In this document: piece by piece, positions 27,091 through 38,491 of the stretch
Position numbering within the stretch: position 1 is the stretch's first letter
Layout: each line of letters opens with the position of its first letter
Source: Pontibacter sp. SGAir0037
Lineage (GTDB): Bacteria; Bacteroidota; Bacteroidia; Cytophagales; Hymenobacteraceae
Reading direction: 5' to 3'
Assembly (NCBI RefSeq): GCF_005491705.1
Contig: NZ_CP028092.1
Coordinates: 1,798,001 to 1,862,000, forward strand
DNA length: 64,000 nt
The notes under the pieces: model-generated
What the model was told of the DNA's origin: nothing
The model's database searches: none
The model's input: the letters and a program-made list of their open reading frames with translations, nothing else
Program-made: the position numbers and the translations under genes

Positions 27091-28077
27091 TTACCATAAA
27101 TCATGCACCGTGGGTTTGATGTACTTATCGTAAATCTGCTGCACCCCTTGCATCTGATTTTGTGTGAGGGCAGGCAGTTCTGCTGCCTGTATGTTGGAAT
27201 CTACCTGCTCCGGCTTGGATGCACCAGGAATCACCGTGCTAACTTCCGGAAACATCAGCACCCATCTTAAGGCCCAGGCTGCCAAAGGCTCCTGACCGGG
27301 AAACAGCTTTTTCAGCTCCTCTACCGCTTCCAACCCCAGGTTAAAATCCACACCCGAAAACGTCTCGCCTTTATCAAACGCTTCTCCGTTCCGGTTAAAG
27401 GACCTGTGATCTTCAGGACCAAATGTAGTGTCGGCAGACATTTTACCTGTCAGCAAACCGCTGGCAAGCGGCACCCGCACAATTATGCCGCAGTTGTTTT
27501 CTTTGGCTCTGGCAAAGAATCTTTCATGAGGCTTTAAACGGAACATGTTGTAGATGATCTGCACCGTCGCCACATTCGGGTACTGCATTGCCATCAGCGC
27601 CTCATCCACCAGTTCCACACTAACACCTAAATTCTTTATCTTCCCCTGCTCCTTTAGCCTGTCAAAGGCTTCAAAAATCTCAGGCCGATTATATACTTCA
27701 GTTGGCGGGCAATGTAGCTGAACCAGATCGAGCGTGTCGAGTTTCATGTTCTGCAGGCTTTCCTCAACATACTTTACCAGCTTTTCCGCCGTATATCCTT
27801 CAGCCGTGTGCGGCTGAATCTGGCGACCGCATTTCGTAGCTATGAAAATTTCCTCGCTTCTGTTTTTTACAACTCTCGCCACAGCCGCTTCGCTCAGGCC
27901 ATCACTGTATACATCCGCAGTATCAATAAAATTAACTCCGGCATCAATTGCTTTGTTGATGATCGTTTCCGCATTCTTATCATTAAAAGGATCGCCCCAG
28001 CGCCCACCGACCTGCCAGGTTCCTAATGATATTTCAGAAATATTGAATCCTGTTTTTCCTAGTTTTCTGTAATGCAT
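27091..28077 (-). CDS. Aldo/keto reductase
   Basis: 328 residues. The tetrad Asp52 and Tyr57 (FIDTADVYSDG), Lys82 (TKCG) and His122 (QLHCPP) is intact. It is the promoter-proximal gene of a pair with the reductase at 26169. It differs from its neighbour in length and in the Cys beside the catalytic His and Lys, and is closer to the YajO/YccK-like plus-strand subfamily. Substrate unknown. Confidence 0.93.
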   Translation of the reverse strand: MHYRKLGKTGFNISEISLGTWQVGGRWGDPFNDKNAETIINKAIDAGVNFIDTADVYSDGLSEAAVARVVKNRSEEIFIATKCGRQIQPHTAEGYTAEKLVKYVEESLQNMKLDTLDLVQLHCPPTEVYNRPEIFEAFDRLKEQGKIKNLGVSVELVDEALMAMQYPNVATVQIIYNMFRLKPHERFFARAKENNCGIIVRVPLASGLLTGKMSADTTFGPEDHRSFNRNGEAFDKGETFSGVDFNLGLEAVEELKKLFPGQEPLAAWALRWVLMFPEVSTVIPGASKPEQVDSNIQAAELPALTQNQMQGVQQIYDKYIKPTVHDLW

Positions 28078-28299
28078 CTTCTTGCTGTTTGTTTATACAA
28101 AGGTAGCTATTAAACTTTACGGCCATATGCAGCCTCATACTTGCCCACCTCCTTTAGGTCTTACCGCTTTTACTCTTCTAATGTTGATGTTTCAGCTGTA
28201 TAAATTAAGTTCTGCTAAAAATCAAAAAAGTTAAGTTGCTTTTAACTAAAAATATAGTTAATTTGATTTTACCGATGCTCTTAACTTAATCGAACTACT

Positions 28300-28977
28300 A
28301 TGAAAAAGATTACCGTCCTTATTTCCCTTTTTAGCTTTTCGCTGTTTTTAGAAGCAAACAAAGCCCATGCCCAGTTAAAACATTTCCCTGTTATCAACCT
28401 GTTCTTTAAAAACCAGTTCGACAAGCAGGGCTTACACCATGGCAGATGGGTAACCTTTACCGAAGGTACAGCTCCTGAAGAAAGAACAAAGGTGAAGGGC
28501 CGCTACAAACATGGCTTTATGGTAGGCAAATGGCGCACCTTCTACCCCGACAACAGTTTAAAACTGGTAGAAAAATGCCGGAAAAAAGGCTGGGAAAGCC
28601 TTATTCATACTACCCAATACTATCCTAACGGAACGGTGGCCGTTACGGGCACCGCAGCATACAGCCTGATACCGGATAGCACCCGTTATTACCGTACCGG
28701 AGAGTGGGTTTACTATCACCAGGATGCTTCCCTCGACCGGAAAGAAAAGTATGAGGACGGATGGCCGGTTAAAACCACTTATGCCGATGGACGCGTAGTA
28801 GTCTCCAAGCCAGCCAAAGCAGCTGTTAAAAAGTATAAACCAGGTGAAAGACCTGCTTTTGTGAAGAAAAACAGCTTTAAAATGACCACTGACAGCGAAG
28901 GACAGCAAATCATCATAAATTATGATGCCCAGGGAGACAGCACCATTACTGTATTACCTCCCCGGACAAAAGACTGA
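28300..28977 (+). CDS. Secreted MORN-repeat protein
   Basis: 225 residues with a signal peptide (1-24, ending AHA-Q). The body has several imperfect MORN-type units: HGRWVTFTEG, KHGFMVGKWRTFYPDNSLK, YPNGTVAVTG and YYRTGEWVYYHQDASL. These are the Gly/Tyr-rich beta hairpins found in Bacteroidota 'toxin-antitoxin YwqK'-annotated proteins, whose role is unknown. The C-terminal 60 residues are Lys-rich. Convergent with the M48 gene, 27 bases apart. Confidence 0.75.
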   Translation: MKKITVLISLFSFSLFLEANKAHAQLKHFPVINLFFKNQFDKQGLHHGRWVTFTEGTAPEERTKVKGRYKHGFMVGKWRTFYPDNSLKLVEKCRKKGWESLIHTTQYYPNGTVAVTGTAAYSLIPDSTRYYRTGEWVYYHQDASLDRKEKYEDGWPVKTTYADGRVVVSKPAKAAVKKYKPGERPAFVKKNSFKMTTDSEGQQIIINYDAQGDSTITVLPPRTKD

Positions 28978-29004
28978 AAAACTGAAAAAGCTAAAAACAA
29001 TTCT

Positions 29005-30474
<1,470 letters not shown>

Positions 30475-30882
30475 TATCGATGTTATACGTTTAGTCCAAT
30501 TTATATACAGGCTTTGCACCTGTAATTCCGTAACAGATTGCAACGCTTAAACACAGTATAAGTTACAACAGGTATAAAAAAGCCGCCTGTTATCAAAAAA
30601 AAGCTTCTTGAGCGCCCACTACTTTTAGTTATAAATTGCCTGGTACTATATAAGAGCTGTATAAATTGCTTACGCTGTTCCATGTCCAAAAAAGCCTTTA
30701 TCCTGCTTCTAATAATTTAGATAATATAAGTACAGACATAAGATAATTGATAACTTTGAAAATCTGCACCCAAGCCCGTTTTGCCCTTTTAAGCAGCGTG
30801 CTTACCAGTATTGCTTTATAGAAGTGTTTATTGATCGGATTTATAATTTACAAAAGCATAAACTTAAAGTAAATAATTAAAC
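30475..30882. other. Divergent intergenic region upstream of galK, no gene seen
   Basis: About 400 bases between the M48 protease (minus) and galK (plus). TAACTTTG at 30751-30758 fits the Bacteroidota -7 element but lacks a clear -33 box. No hairpin or small gene recognised. Confidence 0.45.
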
Positions 30883-32040
30883 ATGGACTTTAAAGGTATC
30901 CAAGAAAAGTTTGAAGAACTGTATGGAAAAGCGCCGATGCTGGTGCGCTCTCCCGGAAGAATTAACCTGATTGGTGAACACACCGACTATAACGATGGTT
31001 TTGTACTCCCGGCTGCTATAGATAAAGAAATGATCATTGCGATTTCTGAAAACGGCCGTACCAACTGCCGCCTTTATTCTTACGATTTTCAGGAATCTTT
31101 CGAAACAGAACTCGGCAACCTGAAACCTTCTGAAACGGGCTGGGCAAACTACATTTTAGGCGTGGTGGACCAAATGCAAAAGGCTGGGTATACCATCGGT
31201 GGGTTCGACTGTGTTTTCGGGGGAAACGTTCCTGTTGGAGCCGGACTTTCGTCTTCTGCAGCCCTGGAATGCGGAGCAGCCTTTGCCCTGAGCCAGCTAT
31301 TTAACCTTGGGGTAGAGAGAACACAGCTTGCTAAGTTTGCCCAGAAAGCAGAACATGAGTTTGCCGGTGTAAAATGTGGCATCATGGACCAGTTTGCCAG
31401 CGTAATGGGTAAAGAAAACCACGCCCTGCGGCTCGACTGCCGCTCCCTTGATTTCAGCTATTTCCCGATAAACCTGCAGAACTACCAGATCGTTTTATGC
31501 GATACCCAGGTAAAACATTCGCTGGCCAGTTCAGAGTATAATACCAGAAGGCAGGAATGTGAGCAAGGGGTAGCCGCAGTTCAGCAAAAACACCCGGAAG
31601 TGAAAAGCCTGCGCGATGTAACGCTGCCAATGCTGGAGGAAGTAAAGCAAGCCATCGGGACAGTAGTGTATAACCGTTGCCGCTATGTCATTGAAGAGAA
31701 CGAGCGTTTGCTGGCAGGCTGTACCTTGTTAGAGCAGGGCAATATAGAAGGATTCGGAGAAAAGATGTATGGTTCGCATACAGGTTTATCCGCTTTATAC
31801 GAAGTGAGCTGCCCTGAACTTGACTTTCTGGTAGATTTCACGAAAAATACGGCTGCCGTGGTAGGTAGCAGAATGATGGGAGGCGGCTTTGGCGGCTGTA
31901 CCATTAACCTTGTACTTAAAGAAGAGAAGGAAGCTTTCATCAGCCAGATCAGGGAGGCTTATAGGCAGGAATTTGGAGTCGACATGAAGACCTATGAAGT
32001 TGCTATTTCAAACGGTACAAGCCAGCTTGCTACAGCCTAA
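30883..32040 (+). CDS. galK: Galactokinase
   Basis: 385 residues, full length. GHMP-kinase signatures: the galactokinase motif GRINLIGEHTDYN (25-37), the ATP loop PVGAGLSSSAAL (117-128) and the C-terminal MMGGGFGGC. It phosphorylates alpha-D-galactose at C1, the first committed Leloir step, in the cytoplasm. galT follows 41 bases later on the same strand, so they form an operon. galE and galM are not in the window. Confidence 0.97.
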   Translation: MDFKGIQEKFEELYGKAPMLVRSPGRINLIGEHTDYNDGFVLPAAIDKEMIIAISENGRTNCRLYSYDFQESFETELGNLKPSETGWANYILGVVDQMQKAGYTIGGFDCVFGGNVPVGAGLSSSAALECGAAFALSQLFNLGVERTQLAKFAQKAEHEFAGVKCGIMDQFASVMGKENHALRLDCRSLDFSYFPINLQNYQIVLCDTQVKHSLASSEYNTRRQECEQGVAAVQQKHPEVKSLRDVTLPMLEEVKQAIGTVVYNRCRYVIEENERLLAGCTLLEQGNIEGFGEKMYGSHTGLSALYEVSCPELDFLVDFTKNTAAVVGSRMMGGGFGGCTINLVLKEEKEAFISQIREAYRQEFGVDMKTYEVAISNGTSQLATA

Positions 32041-32080
32041 ACGTTACCAGATTTACTTTTAACGCTAGAAAACTATTTAC

Positions 32081-33130
32081 ATGAGTCAGTTTAATTTTGA
32101 GGACCATTCGCACAGAAGGTATAATCCTTTAACAGCTGAATGGGTTCAGGTTTCTCCTCACCGCGCCAAAAGGCCCTGGCAAGGACAGGAAGAGCAGGTC
32201 TCTGAGGCTAAAAGACCAGCTTATGATCCTACCTGCTACCTGTGCCCCGGCAATACACGTGCAAACGGCGAAGTAAATCCTGATTACACAGGCACCTATT
32301 CTTTTCAGAACGATTTTGCCGCTATTACAGAAGATGTACCGAGTGGCGAAATGGCGGAAGGAGAGTTTTTCCTGGCTAAAAGTGAAAGGGGGCTTTGCAA
32401 AGTAATCTGCTTCTCGCCCCGCCACGACCTTACCATACCCGAAATGGAGGTAGAAGGAATAAAAGAAGTCGTGGAGCTATGGAAGAAAGAATATGTGGAG
32501 CTTGGCGCCAGGGACTATGTTAACTATGTGCAGATTTTTGAGAACAAAGGTCAGGTAATGGGTTGCTCTAATCCGCACCCTCACGGGCAGATCTGGGCAC
32601 AGGAATCCATTCCGGATGAACCGCTTAAGAAGCAGCTTCAGTTTTCCCGCTATTACGAAAAGTACGGCCGTACCATGCTGATCGACTATCTGCATGCCGA
32701 GCTTGAAAAAAAAGATCGTATTTTGTTCGAGAATGAGCATTTTGTAGGTTTAATTCCGTTTTGGGCAGTGTGGCCATTCGAAGCCATGATTATTCCACGA
32801 AGGCATATTTCGGATATAACGGCATTAACTGATGCAGAAACACGCTCGCTGGCCGATGCCTATAAACAGCTTACGGTGATGTACGATAATATTTTCGGCA
32901 TCTCCTTTCCCTATTCAGCAGGCATACACCAGGCCCCTACCGATGGCAAAGAACACCCGGAATGGGACATGCACCTGGTATTTTACCCGCCCTTGCTTCG
33001 TTCCGCAACTGTAAAAAAATTTATGGTTGGCTACGAGATGCTGGCAAATCCGCAGCGAGACATAACACCGGAAACAAGCGCTGCTCTCATGCGAAAGCTG
33101 CCTAAAGTGCATTATAAATTACAGAAGTAG
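32081..33130 (+). CDS. galT: Galactose-1-phosphate uridylyltransferase
   Basis: 349 residues. The active site HPHGQ (166-170) carries the nucleophile His168, which forms the uridylyl intermediate, and Cys52/Cys55 in CYLC provide part of the structural metal site. It exchanges UMP between UDP-glucose and galactose-1-phosphate. It is the second gene of the galKT operon and is followed by a terminator. Confidence 0.97.
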   Translation: MSQFNFEDHSHRRYNPLTAEWVQVSPHRAKRPWQGQEEQVSEAKRPAYDPTCYLCPGNTRANGEVNPDYTGTYSFQNDFAAITEDVPSGEMAEGEFFLAKSERGLCKVICFSPRHDLTIPEMEVEGIKEVVELWKKEYVELGARDYVNYVQIFENKGQVMGCSNPHPHGQIWAQESIPDEPLKKQLQFSRYYEKYGRTMLIDYLHAELEKKDRILFENEHFVGLIPFWAVWPFEAMIIPRRHISDITALTDAETRSLADAYKQLTVMYDNIFGISFPYSAGIHQAPTDGKEHPEWDMHLVFYPPLLRSATVKKFMVGYEMLANPQRDITPETSAALMRKLPKVHYKLQK

Positions 33131-33153
33131 CATATCCTGTATTCGTGCTTCCG

Positions 33154-33192
33154 AAAAGAGAAATTTGAAAAACAGATTTCTCTTTTTCTTTT
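33154..33192 (+). terminator. Terminator of the galKT operon
   Basis: Stem AAAAGAGAAAT / ATTTCTCTTTT (33154-33164 and 33176-33186), 11-base loop, then TCTTTT. It starts 24 bases after the galT stop. Confidence 0.8.
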
Positions 33193-33261
33193 CCCGAGCT
33201 ATACCATCTGCATCTACGGGTTCAGAAGCACTTAATATGTATTTATTTTAATTTACCGGTT

Positions 33262-33942
33262 ATGAATCTAGAAACGCATTATAGACAGCTCTGGCAGCAG
33301 TCGTCTCAGTCCTTCAAACAAGGACTTTTTGAGCTGGACCCGCTCCTTGATGCCTCTTCCGACCGGAGGTATGGCCTTACATTACTTCTCAGGCCAGCCC
33401 CACACGTTTTAGAAAAAACACAAGGTTTTTTAGCAGACATCAGGTTGCTAGAGCCGCATCAGTATTATTATCCTGCCTCAGATATTCATGTTACAGTGAT
33501 GTCAATCATTTCCTGCTACGAAGGCTTTCTTCTTTCCTCTATCAACTTGCAAGACTATACTGAACTGGTAGCCGAAGCAGTCTCTGTTATTAATCCTTTC
33601 ACTATTCACTTTAAAGGTATTACGGCCTCACCCTCTTGTATTATGGTGCAGGGCTTTCCTGCAGCTAATAGCTTAAACAAGTTTCGAGACGTTATCAGGG
33701 AAACTTTTAAAAGATCAGGCTTACAGCAGTCCATGGACCGCCGCTATACAATACAAACAGCACATAGCACAGTTATACGATTCCGCCGCCAGGTAGAACA
33801 ACATGAAAGGCTTTTGCTGAAGCTGGAGGAATACAGGGACTACCATTTCGGTTCCTCAGAGATAGTGCAGGCAGAACTGGTGTACAACGACTGGTACCAA
33901 AGAAAAGGGAAGGTACAGGTATTACAAACCTTTAGATTTTAG
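33262..33942 (+). CDS. 2H phosphoesterase superfamily protein (2'-5' RNA ligase-like)
   Basis: 226 residues. Two HxT/S motifs mark the fold: HVTVMS (His76, Thr78) and AHSTVIRF (His168, Thr170). The family handles 2'-5' or cyclic phosphodiester bonds in RNA or nucleotides. The spacing of the motifs (about 92 residues) and the ends match two-lobed 2H enzymes. The actual substrate is unknown. It has its own promoter region after the galT terminator. Confidence 0.8.
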   Translation: MNLETHYRQLWQQSSQSFKQGLFELDPLLDASSDRRYGLTLLLRPAPHVLEKTQGFLADIRLLEPHQYYYPASDIHVTVMSIISCYEGFLLSSINLQDYTELVAEAVSVINPFTIHFKGITASPSCIMVQGFPAANSLNKFRDVIRETFKRSGLQQSMDRRYTIQTAHSTVIRFRRQVEQHERLLLKLEEYRDYHFGSSEIVQAELVYNDWYQRKGKVQVLQTFRF

Positions 33943-34127
33943 CTTTTCTGACTTTCTGGTATACCTCCTGGGTGCTAAGTGGTTAGGAGAACCACCTCCT
34001 ACTCATAATAAATTTACTCATTATCAATCCTTTAGCACAAATAAATTATTTTATTGCATTTTTATCAAAATTCATAAAACCCAATATAGATACTCTTACG
34101 TATAAGGTTTCTATAAAAACATACATC

Positions 34128-34319
34128 ATGAATTACGGAACAGTAAAATTTTTTAATGACTCGAAAGGGTTCGGTTTTATCAAAGACAAAGATTCAAACC
34201 AAGAGTATTTTGTACACGTTTCTGGCCTCGTAGATGAGATCAGAGAGAACGATGAAGTTACTTTTGACTTACAGGACGGGAGAAAAGGATTAAACGCCGT
34301 AAATGTGAAACGCGCTTAA
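34128..34319 (+). CDS. Cold-shock domain protein (CspA family)
   Basis: 63 residues, one cold-shock domain: GTVKFFNDSKGFGFI (4-18) is RNP1-like and YFVHVS (29-34, usually FVHFS) is RNP2. It binds single-stranded RNA/DNA and melts secondary structure. The 185-base leader without another gene is usual for csp genes, whose long 5' UTRs mediate cold regulation. A strong terminator follows after 17 bases. Confidence 0.95.
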   Translation: MNYGTVKFFNDSKGFGFIKDKDSNQEYFVHVSGLVDEIRENDEVTFDLQDGRKGLNAVNVKRA

Positions 34320-34335
34320 TTAAAGATATAACCAG

Positions 34336-34379
34336 ACAGCAAAGCCTTGTACTCAGAGTACAGGGCTTTGCTGTTTTTT
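34336..34379 (+). terminator. Terminator of the cold-shock gene
   Basis: An 18-base stem (34337-34354 / 34356-34373, one G-U-type mismatch) with a single unpaired base at the centre, followed by a run of six T. The true loop will open to about five bases. Confidence 0.93.
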
Positions 34380-34455
34380 AGGCGTAGAAGGTGGTTAAAC
34401 CTCGCTTTATTATAGGTTTTTAATTATCTTTCGCTCAAATTTCAAAACCTAATCT

Positions 34456-34890
34456 ATGTATACAGGAATACTGCATTTACACTCCTACATGGCTTACCTG
34501 GTTCTTACAGGCCTGGCTATTTCTATTATAGCTGCCCTGGTAGGTTATAGCAAAAACAGACCTTTTACAGATGGAGACCGAAAGCTTGGCTTACTGGGCC
34601 TTATCCCAACTCACCTGCAATGGGTATTTGGTGCTATATTGTATTTTGTTTCTCCCCGTGGTGCTTCCCTCGCCTCCGGTGAAACAATGAGTGACTCTGT
34701 TTCAAGATTGTATTTTCTGGAACACCCGCTTACCATGATTATTGCAGTTGTACTGATAACTGTTGGATATTCCAGAGCAAAACGAATGATCGGGAACCGC
34801 AAGGGCTTCTCCAGCATCTACATATTTTATGCGATTGGCCTGATTCTAATACTTGCCAGAATTCCCTGGATCTCCTGGCCTGGTAACTAA
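34456..34890 (+). CDS. Four-helix integral membrane protein of unknown function
   Basis: 144 residues with four predicted helices at about 12-30, 46-66, 90-107 and 120-138. Histidines lie at or near helix ends: HLHS (7-10), THLQW (52-56) and EHPLTM (88-93), a pattern seen in heme-binding or cytochrome-b-like small membrane proteins, but a heme is only a guess. Similar proteins are common in Cytophagales with no assigned function. It is bracketed by terminators at both ends, so it is a single-gene unit. Confidence 0.75.
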   Translation: MYTGILHLHSYMAYLVLTGLAISIIAALVGYSKNRPFTDGDRKLGLLGLIPTHLQWVFGAILYFVSPRGASLASGETMSDSVSRLYFLEHPLTMIIAVVLITVGYSRAKRMIGNRKGFSSIYIFYAIGLILILARIPWISWPGN

Positions 34891-34907
34891 GTCATCCAGT
34901 ATCATAT

Positions 34908-34952
34908 AAAAAGCAAGAGGTCAGGCTAAAGTTGTCTGACCTCTTGCTTTTT
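34908..34952. terminator. Terminator, 17-base perfect stem
   Basis: AAAAAGCAAGAGGTCAG (34908-34924) and its complement (34936-34952), 11-base loop, A-run and T-run flanking. Works in either direction by sequence; serves the gene ending at 34890. Confidence 0.95.
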
Positions 34953-35041
34953 ATACTCGCTCTGCAACTGCTTGTGGTTGCTTCTTTAGCAGAACACCTC
35001 TCTGGTACTGCCGTATACCTTTTACACTTGAATGTAGAAAT

Positions 35042-35320
35042 ATGGAAATGAATGTGATTCACGATGACGATGATCTGAGGTTTTATGCCAAGCTTGGAGA
35101 TGAGGAAGCAGAACTAACTTATACGTATCCCGAGGACGGTGTGCTGGACTTTGATCATACTTTTATCCCGGAAGATTACCGGGGCCAGGGGCTTGCCAAT
35201 AAACTTGTAAAGGCAGGTCTGGATTATGTAAAGGAGAACAACCTGAAATTTATACCATCCTGCCCCGCAGTAGAAGCTTATACACGGAGACACCCGGAGT
35301 ATAATGAATACATGAGCTGA
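35042..35320 (+). CDS. Small GNAT-like N-acetyltransferase (YjdJ/COG2388 type)
   Basis: 92 residues, a minimal GNAT-like acetyltransferase. The acetyl-CoA loop is YRGQGLANKLV (about 60-70), followed by the PSCPAVEAYTRRHPEY segment typical of COG2388. It lacks the N-terminal strands of full GNAT enzymes. Substrate unknown; a cytoplasmic small-molecule or protein acetyltransferase is expected. Flanked by terminators on both sides. Confidence 0.88.
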   Translation: MEMNVIHDDDDLRFYAKLGDEEAELTYTYPEDGVLDFDHTFIPEDYRGQGLANKLVKAGLDYVKENNLKFIPSCPAVEAYTRRHPEYNEYMS

Positions 35321-35326
35321 TAAAAT

Positions 35327-35365
35327 AAAAGGCCCCGGACTGATCGACAGTCCAGGGACTTTTTA
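35327..35365. terminator. Terminator between convergent genes
   Basis: Imperfect stem GGCCCCGGACTG / CAGTCCAGGGAC with a five-base loop and flanking A/T runs, between the gene ending at 35320 and leuB ending at 35386. Confidence 0.75.
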
Positions 35366-35385
35366 TTACTACTATAGCAACAAAT

Positions 35386-36510
35386 TTAAATGATGGTGCT
35401 TAACCCAAGTTCAATATTACTTCTGTGAGGCAAGGTTTCTGTAGCACCCTCCAGCACATAATACGCAATAAAGCTACCCACCTGGTCTGTGGTATAAGCC
35501 ATCGTGGCTGCATTTAAATCCGGAGTTAATATTTTTTTATCTAAAGCATTCAATACCGCTTCTTTTACAAGCCCCGCTTCATCCTGTAAACCAAAATGCT
35601 CCAACATCATGGCAGCCGATAAGATAGTGGCAATCGGATTGGCTATATTACGGCCTTTGGCCTGAGGATAGGAGCCGTGTATCGGTTCAAAAAGTGCTAC
35701 CCGGTCTCCTACAGAGGCAGAGGGTAATAAGCCTAGCGAACCCGCAATAACCGAAGCCTCATCTGATAAAATATCACCGAACATATTCTCCGTCAGAATA
35801 ACATCAAACTGTTTTGGGTTCAGGATCAACTGCATGGCGGCATTGTCTACAAACAGGTAGTCAACGGCTACATCAGGATAGGTTGGAGCGATTTCCTGTA
35901 CTACTTCACGCCATAAGCGCGAAGTTTCCAGCACATTGGCCTTATCTACTAAGGTTAGCTTATTACGGCGGTTTCCGGCAGCCTGAAAAGCCAGATGCGC
36001 AATCCGTGCAATTTCATCGCGGCTATAGGTACAGTGGTCATAGGCTCCATCGGCTGTTCTGCCTTTGTCGCCGAAATAGATGCCTCCTGTAAGCTCCCGG
36101 AAGAACATCATATCAGCTCCCTTTATGCGGTCGTTCTTTAACGGAGAGTGCTCTACCAGCACATCGTAAGCTGTTACAGGACGAATATTGGCATACAACC
36201 CAAGCGACTTGCGCAGACGCAGCAATCCTTGTTCAGGCCTAACTTTAGCCGACGGGTCGTTATCGTATTTCGGATCGCCGATAGCGCCTAACAAAATAGC
36301 ATCTGCATCGAAACAGGCATCCAGTGTTTCTTCCGGTAAAGGTTTACCGGTGGCATCTATTGCACAAGCACCCATTAACTGGGCATCGAATGTGAACTGA
36401 TGCCCAAAACGCTCTGCTACGGCTTCTAAAACTTTAATTGCCTCATTACACACTTCCGGTCCTATTCCATCTCCTGATAGAACGGCTATTCTCTTTTTTA
36501 ATACGCCCAT
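35386..36510 (-). CDS. leuB: 3-isopropylmalate dehydrogenase
   Basis: 374 residues. Signatures: [10 protein letters not shown] (11-20), [10 protein letters not shown] (about 138-147), and the metal/substrate motif [16 protein letters not shown] near 245, which contains the catalytic Asp residues. It oxidatively decarboxylates 3-isopropylmalate with NAD, the third step specific to leucine. Last gene of leuACDB; its start overlaps the leuD end by 13 bases. Confidence 0.97.
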   Translation of the reverse strand: MGVLKKRIAVLSGDGIGPEVCNEAIKVLEAVAERFGHQFTFDAQLMGACAIDATGKPLPEETLDACFDADAILLGAIGDPKYDNDPSAKVRPEQGLLRLRKSLGLYANIRPVTAYDVLVEHSPLKNDRIKGADMMFFRELTGGIYFGDKGRTADGAYDHCTYSRDEIARIAHLAFQAAGNRRNKLTLVDKANVLETSRLWREVVQEIAPTYPDVAVDYLFVDNAAMQLILNPKQFDVILTENMFGDILSDEASVIAGSLGLLPSASVGDRVALFEPIHGSYPQAKGRNIANPIATILSAAMMLEHFGLQDEAGLVKEAVLNALDKKILTPDLNAATMAYTTDQVGSFIAYYVLEGATETLPHRSNIELGLSTII

Positions 36511-37094
36511 GCTCTGTTCTTTTCGTAAGCTTCGATTGCTTCTTTTTGGTTTACTAAAAAATCAATGTCATCATACCCGTTTATAAGGCACTCTTTCTTA
36601 TAAGGGTCTATTTGAAAAGAAACTTTTTCATTCCAGGCCGGAACAAAAAACTCCTCATTCACCAGATCAACTACAAGTTCTGTTTCCGGGTCCAGCTCTA
36701 TCTGCCTAAAAAGCCTTTCGAGCATTTCGTTTGATACCTGCAAAGGCAGCAGCCCATTATTCAGGGCGTTACCCCGAAAAATATCGGCAAAGTAGCTCGA
36801 TATAACTACTTTAAAGCCAGCATCATATATGGCCCAGGCCGCATGTTCGCGGCTGGAGCCGCAACCAAAGTTTTGCCCGGCCACCAGAATTCTGCCGCTA
36901 TAGCGGCTGTCATTCAGCACAAAATCAGACTTCGGCTGGTTATCGCTGTCGTAGCGCCAGTCGCGGAACAGGTTTTCACCGAAACCCTCCCTGGAGGTAG
37001 CCTTCAGAAAACGTGCCGGAATGATCTGGTCTGTATCTATATTTTCAATCGGAAGCGGAACTGCCGACGATCTTAACACTTCAAACTTTTCCAT
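36498..37094 (-). CDS. leuD: 3-isopropylmalate dehydratase small subunit
   Basis: 198 residues. [11 protein letters not shown] (about 19-29) and [13 protein letters not shown] (about 72-84) are the aconitase-swivel motifs. With LeuC it isomerises 2- to 3-isopropylmalate. The start ATG overlaps the leuC stop by one base, and the end overlaps leuB, so the subunits are translationally coupled. Confidence 0.97.
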   Translation of the reverse strand: MEKFEVLRSSAVPLPIENIDTDQIIPARFLKATSREGFGENLFRDWRYDSDNQPKSDFVLNDSRYSGRILVAGQNFGCGSSREHAAWAIYDAGFKVVISSYFADIFRGNALNNGLLPLQVSNEMLERLFRQIELDPETELVVDLVNEEFFVPAWNEKVSFQIDPYKKECLINGYDDIDFLVNQKEAIEAYEKNRAWAY

Positions 37095-38488
37095 TAGTTC
37101 AGATATTGAGTTATATCCACAATCTTACCTTCTACAGCGGTTATGGCAGCCACAAGCGGACTGGCCAGCAAGGTTCTGGAGCCGGGGCCCTGGCGGCCTT
37201 CAAAGTTTCTGTTGGAAGTAGATACACAATAAGCGCCTACCGGAATTTTATCTTCGTTCATGGCAAGGCAGGCACTGCAGCCAGGCTCACGCAATTCAAA
37301 GCCAGCTTCAGCCAGAATCCGGTCAAGCCCCTCTTCTTTCGCCTGTATTTCCACCTGCTTCGAGCCCGGTACTATGATGGCCTCCACGTGCTGTGCTTTC
37401 TGCTTGCCTTTAACATAGGCAGCTACTGTACGCAGGTCCTCGATGCGGGAGTTGGTACAGCTGCCTATAAACACGTAATTGATCTCTTTCCCCAGCAGTG
37501 ATTCACCTGGTTGAAAGCCCATGTACTTTAAGGATTTTTCGAAGCTTACAACCTCGTTTGAAGGCACGGTAGAGGGAATAGGCTCCGTAATAGCTATGCC
37601 CATGCCCGGGTTAGTGCCATAAGTAATCATAGGAGTTATCTCATCCGCCGCAAAGAAATATTCTTTGTCGAAAGTAGCATCTGCATCTGAATACAGGGTA
37701 CGCCAATAAGCAAGCGCCTGCTCCCAACGCTCTCCCTGCGGTGCATAAGTGCGGCCTTTCAGGTAATCGAATGTGGTTTCATCCGGCGCAATCATACCTC
37801 CACGGGCACCCATTTCGATGCTCATGTTACAAACCGTCATACGGCCTTCCATACTTAACGCGCTGATGGCACTACCGGCATACTCCACAAAATAACCAGT
37901 CGCACCGCCTGTTCCCAGTTTAGAAATCACATACAGGATCAGGTCTTTGGCAGTAACACCGGCACGCACATTTCCCTCTATGGTAATACGCATTTTCTTA
38001 GGCTTACTTAAAAGCAAGCATTGCGAGGCCATTACCTGGGCTACCTGGCTGGTACCTATACCAAAAGCAATAGCACCAAAGGCACCATGCGTCGACGTAT
38101 GGCTGTCGCCACAAACCATGGTCATGCCAGGCTGCGTGATACCCAGCTCAGGGCCAATTACGTGTACAATACCCTGGTTCTGGTGCCCCAGGCCGAAAAG
38201 CTCTATGTTGTGCTTGGCACAGTTCTGGGTCAGTTTATCTACCTGCGAGCGCGACAGCGGGTCCTGTATAGGCAGGTGCTGGTTACGTGTCGGAACATTA
38301 TGGTCAGCAGTTGCCACAATCTGGTCTTTGCGGAACAAAGGCAGATTACGTGCTGCAATTTCATCAAAAGCCTGCGGGCTCGTTACTTCGTGTATCAGGT
38401 GCTTGTCAATGTAAAAAACATCTAAGCCACCCGGTATAGAACGCACCACATGTGCGTCCCAGATTTTTTCAAATAATGTCTTTGCCAT
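37094..38488 (-). CDS. leuC: 3-isopropylmalate dehydratase large subunit
   Basis: 464 residues. An aconitase-family catalytic subunit with the [4Fe-4S] cysteines in GSCTNSR and GCSACL and the substrate region [14 protein letters not shown] near 140. It makes up the isopropylmalate isomerase with LeuD. It follows leuA by three bases. Confidence 0.97.
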   Translation of the reverse strand: MAKTLFEKIWDAHVVRSIPGGLDVFYIDKHLIHEVTSPQAFDEIAARNLPLFRKDQIVATADHNVPTRNQHLPIQDPLSRSQVDKLTQNCAKHNIELFGLGHQNQGIVHVIGPELGITQPGMTMVCGDSHTSTHGAFGAIAFGIGTSQVAQVMASQCLLLSKPKKMRITIEGNVRAGVTAKDLILYVISKLGTGGATGYFVEYAGSAISALSMEGRMTVCNMSIEMGARGGMIAPDETTFDYLKGRTYAPQGERWEQALAYWRTLYSDADATFDKEYFFAADEITPMITYGTNPGMGIAITEPIPSTVPSNEVVSFEKSLKYMGFQPGESLLGKEINYVFIGSCTNSRIEDLRTVAAYVKGKQKAQHVEAIIVPGSKQVEIQAKEEGLDRILAEAGFELREPGCSACLAMNEDKIPVGAYCVSTSNRNFEGRQGPGSRTLLASPLVAAITAVEGKIVDITQYLN

Positions 38489-38491
38489 CTT

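Noticed and set aside
30751..30758. TAACTTTG -7-like element before galK
   Set aside because: No -33 box and 125 bases from the start; not enough to call a promoter.
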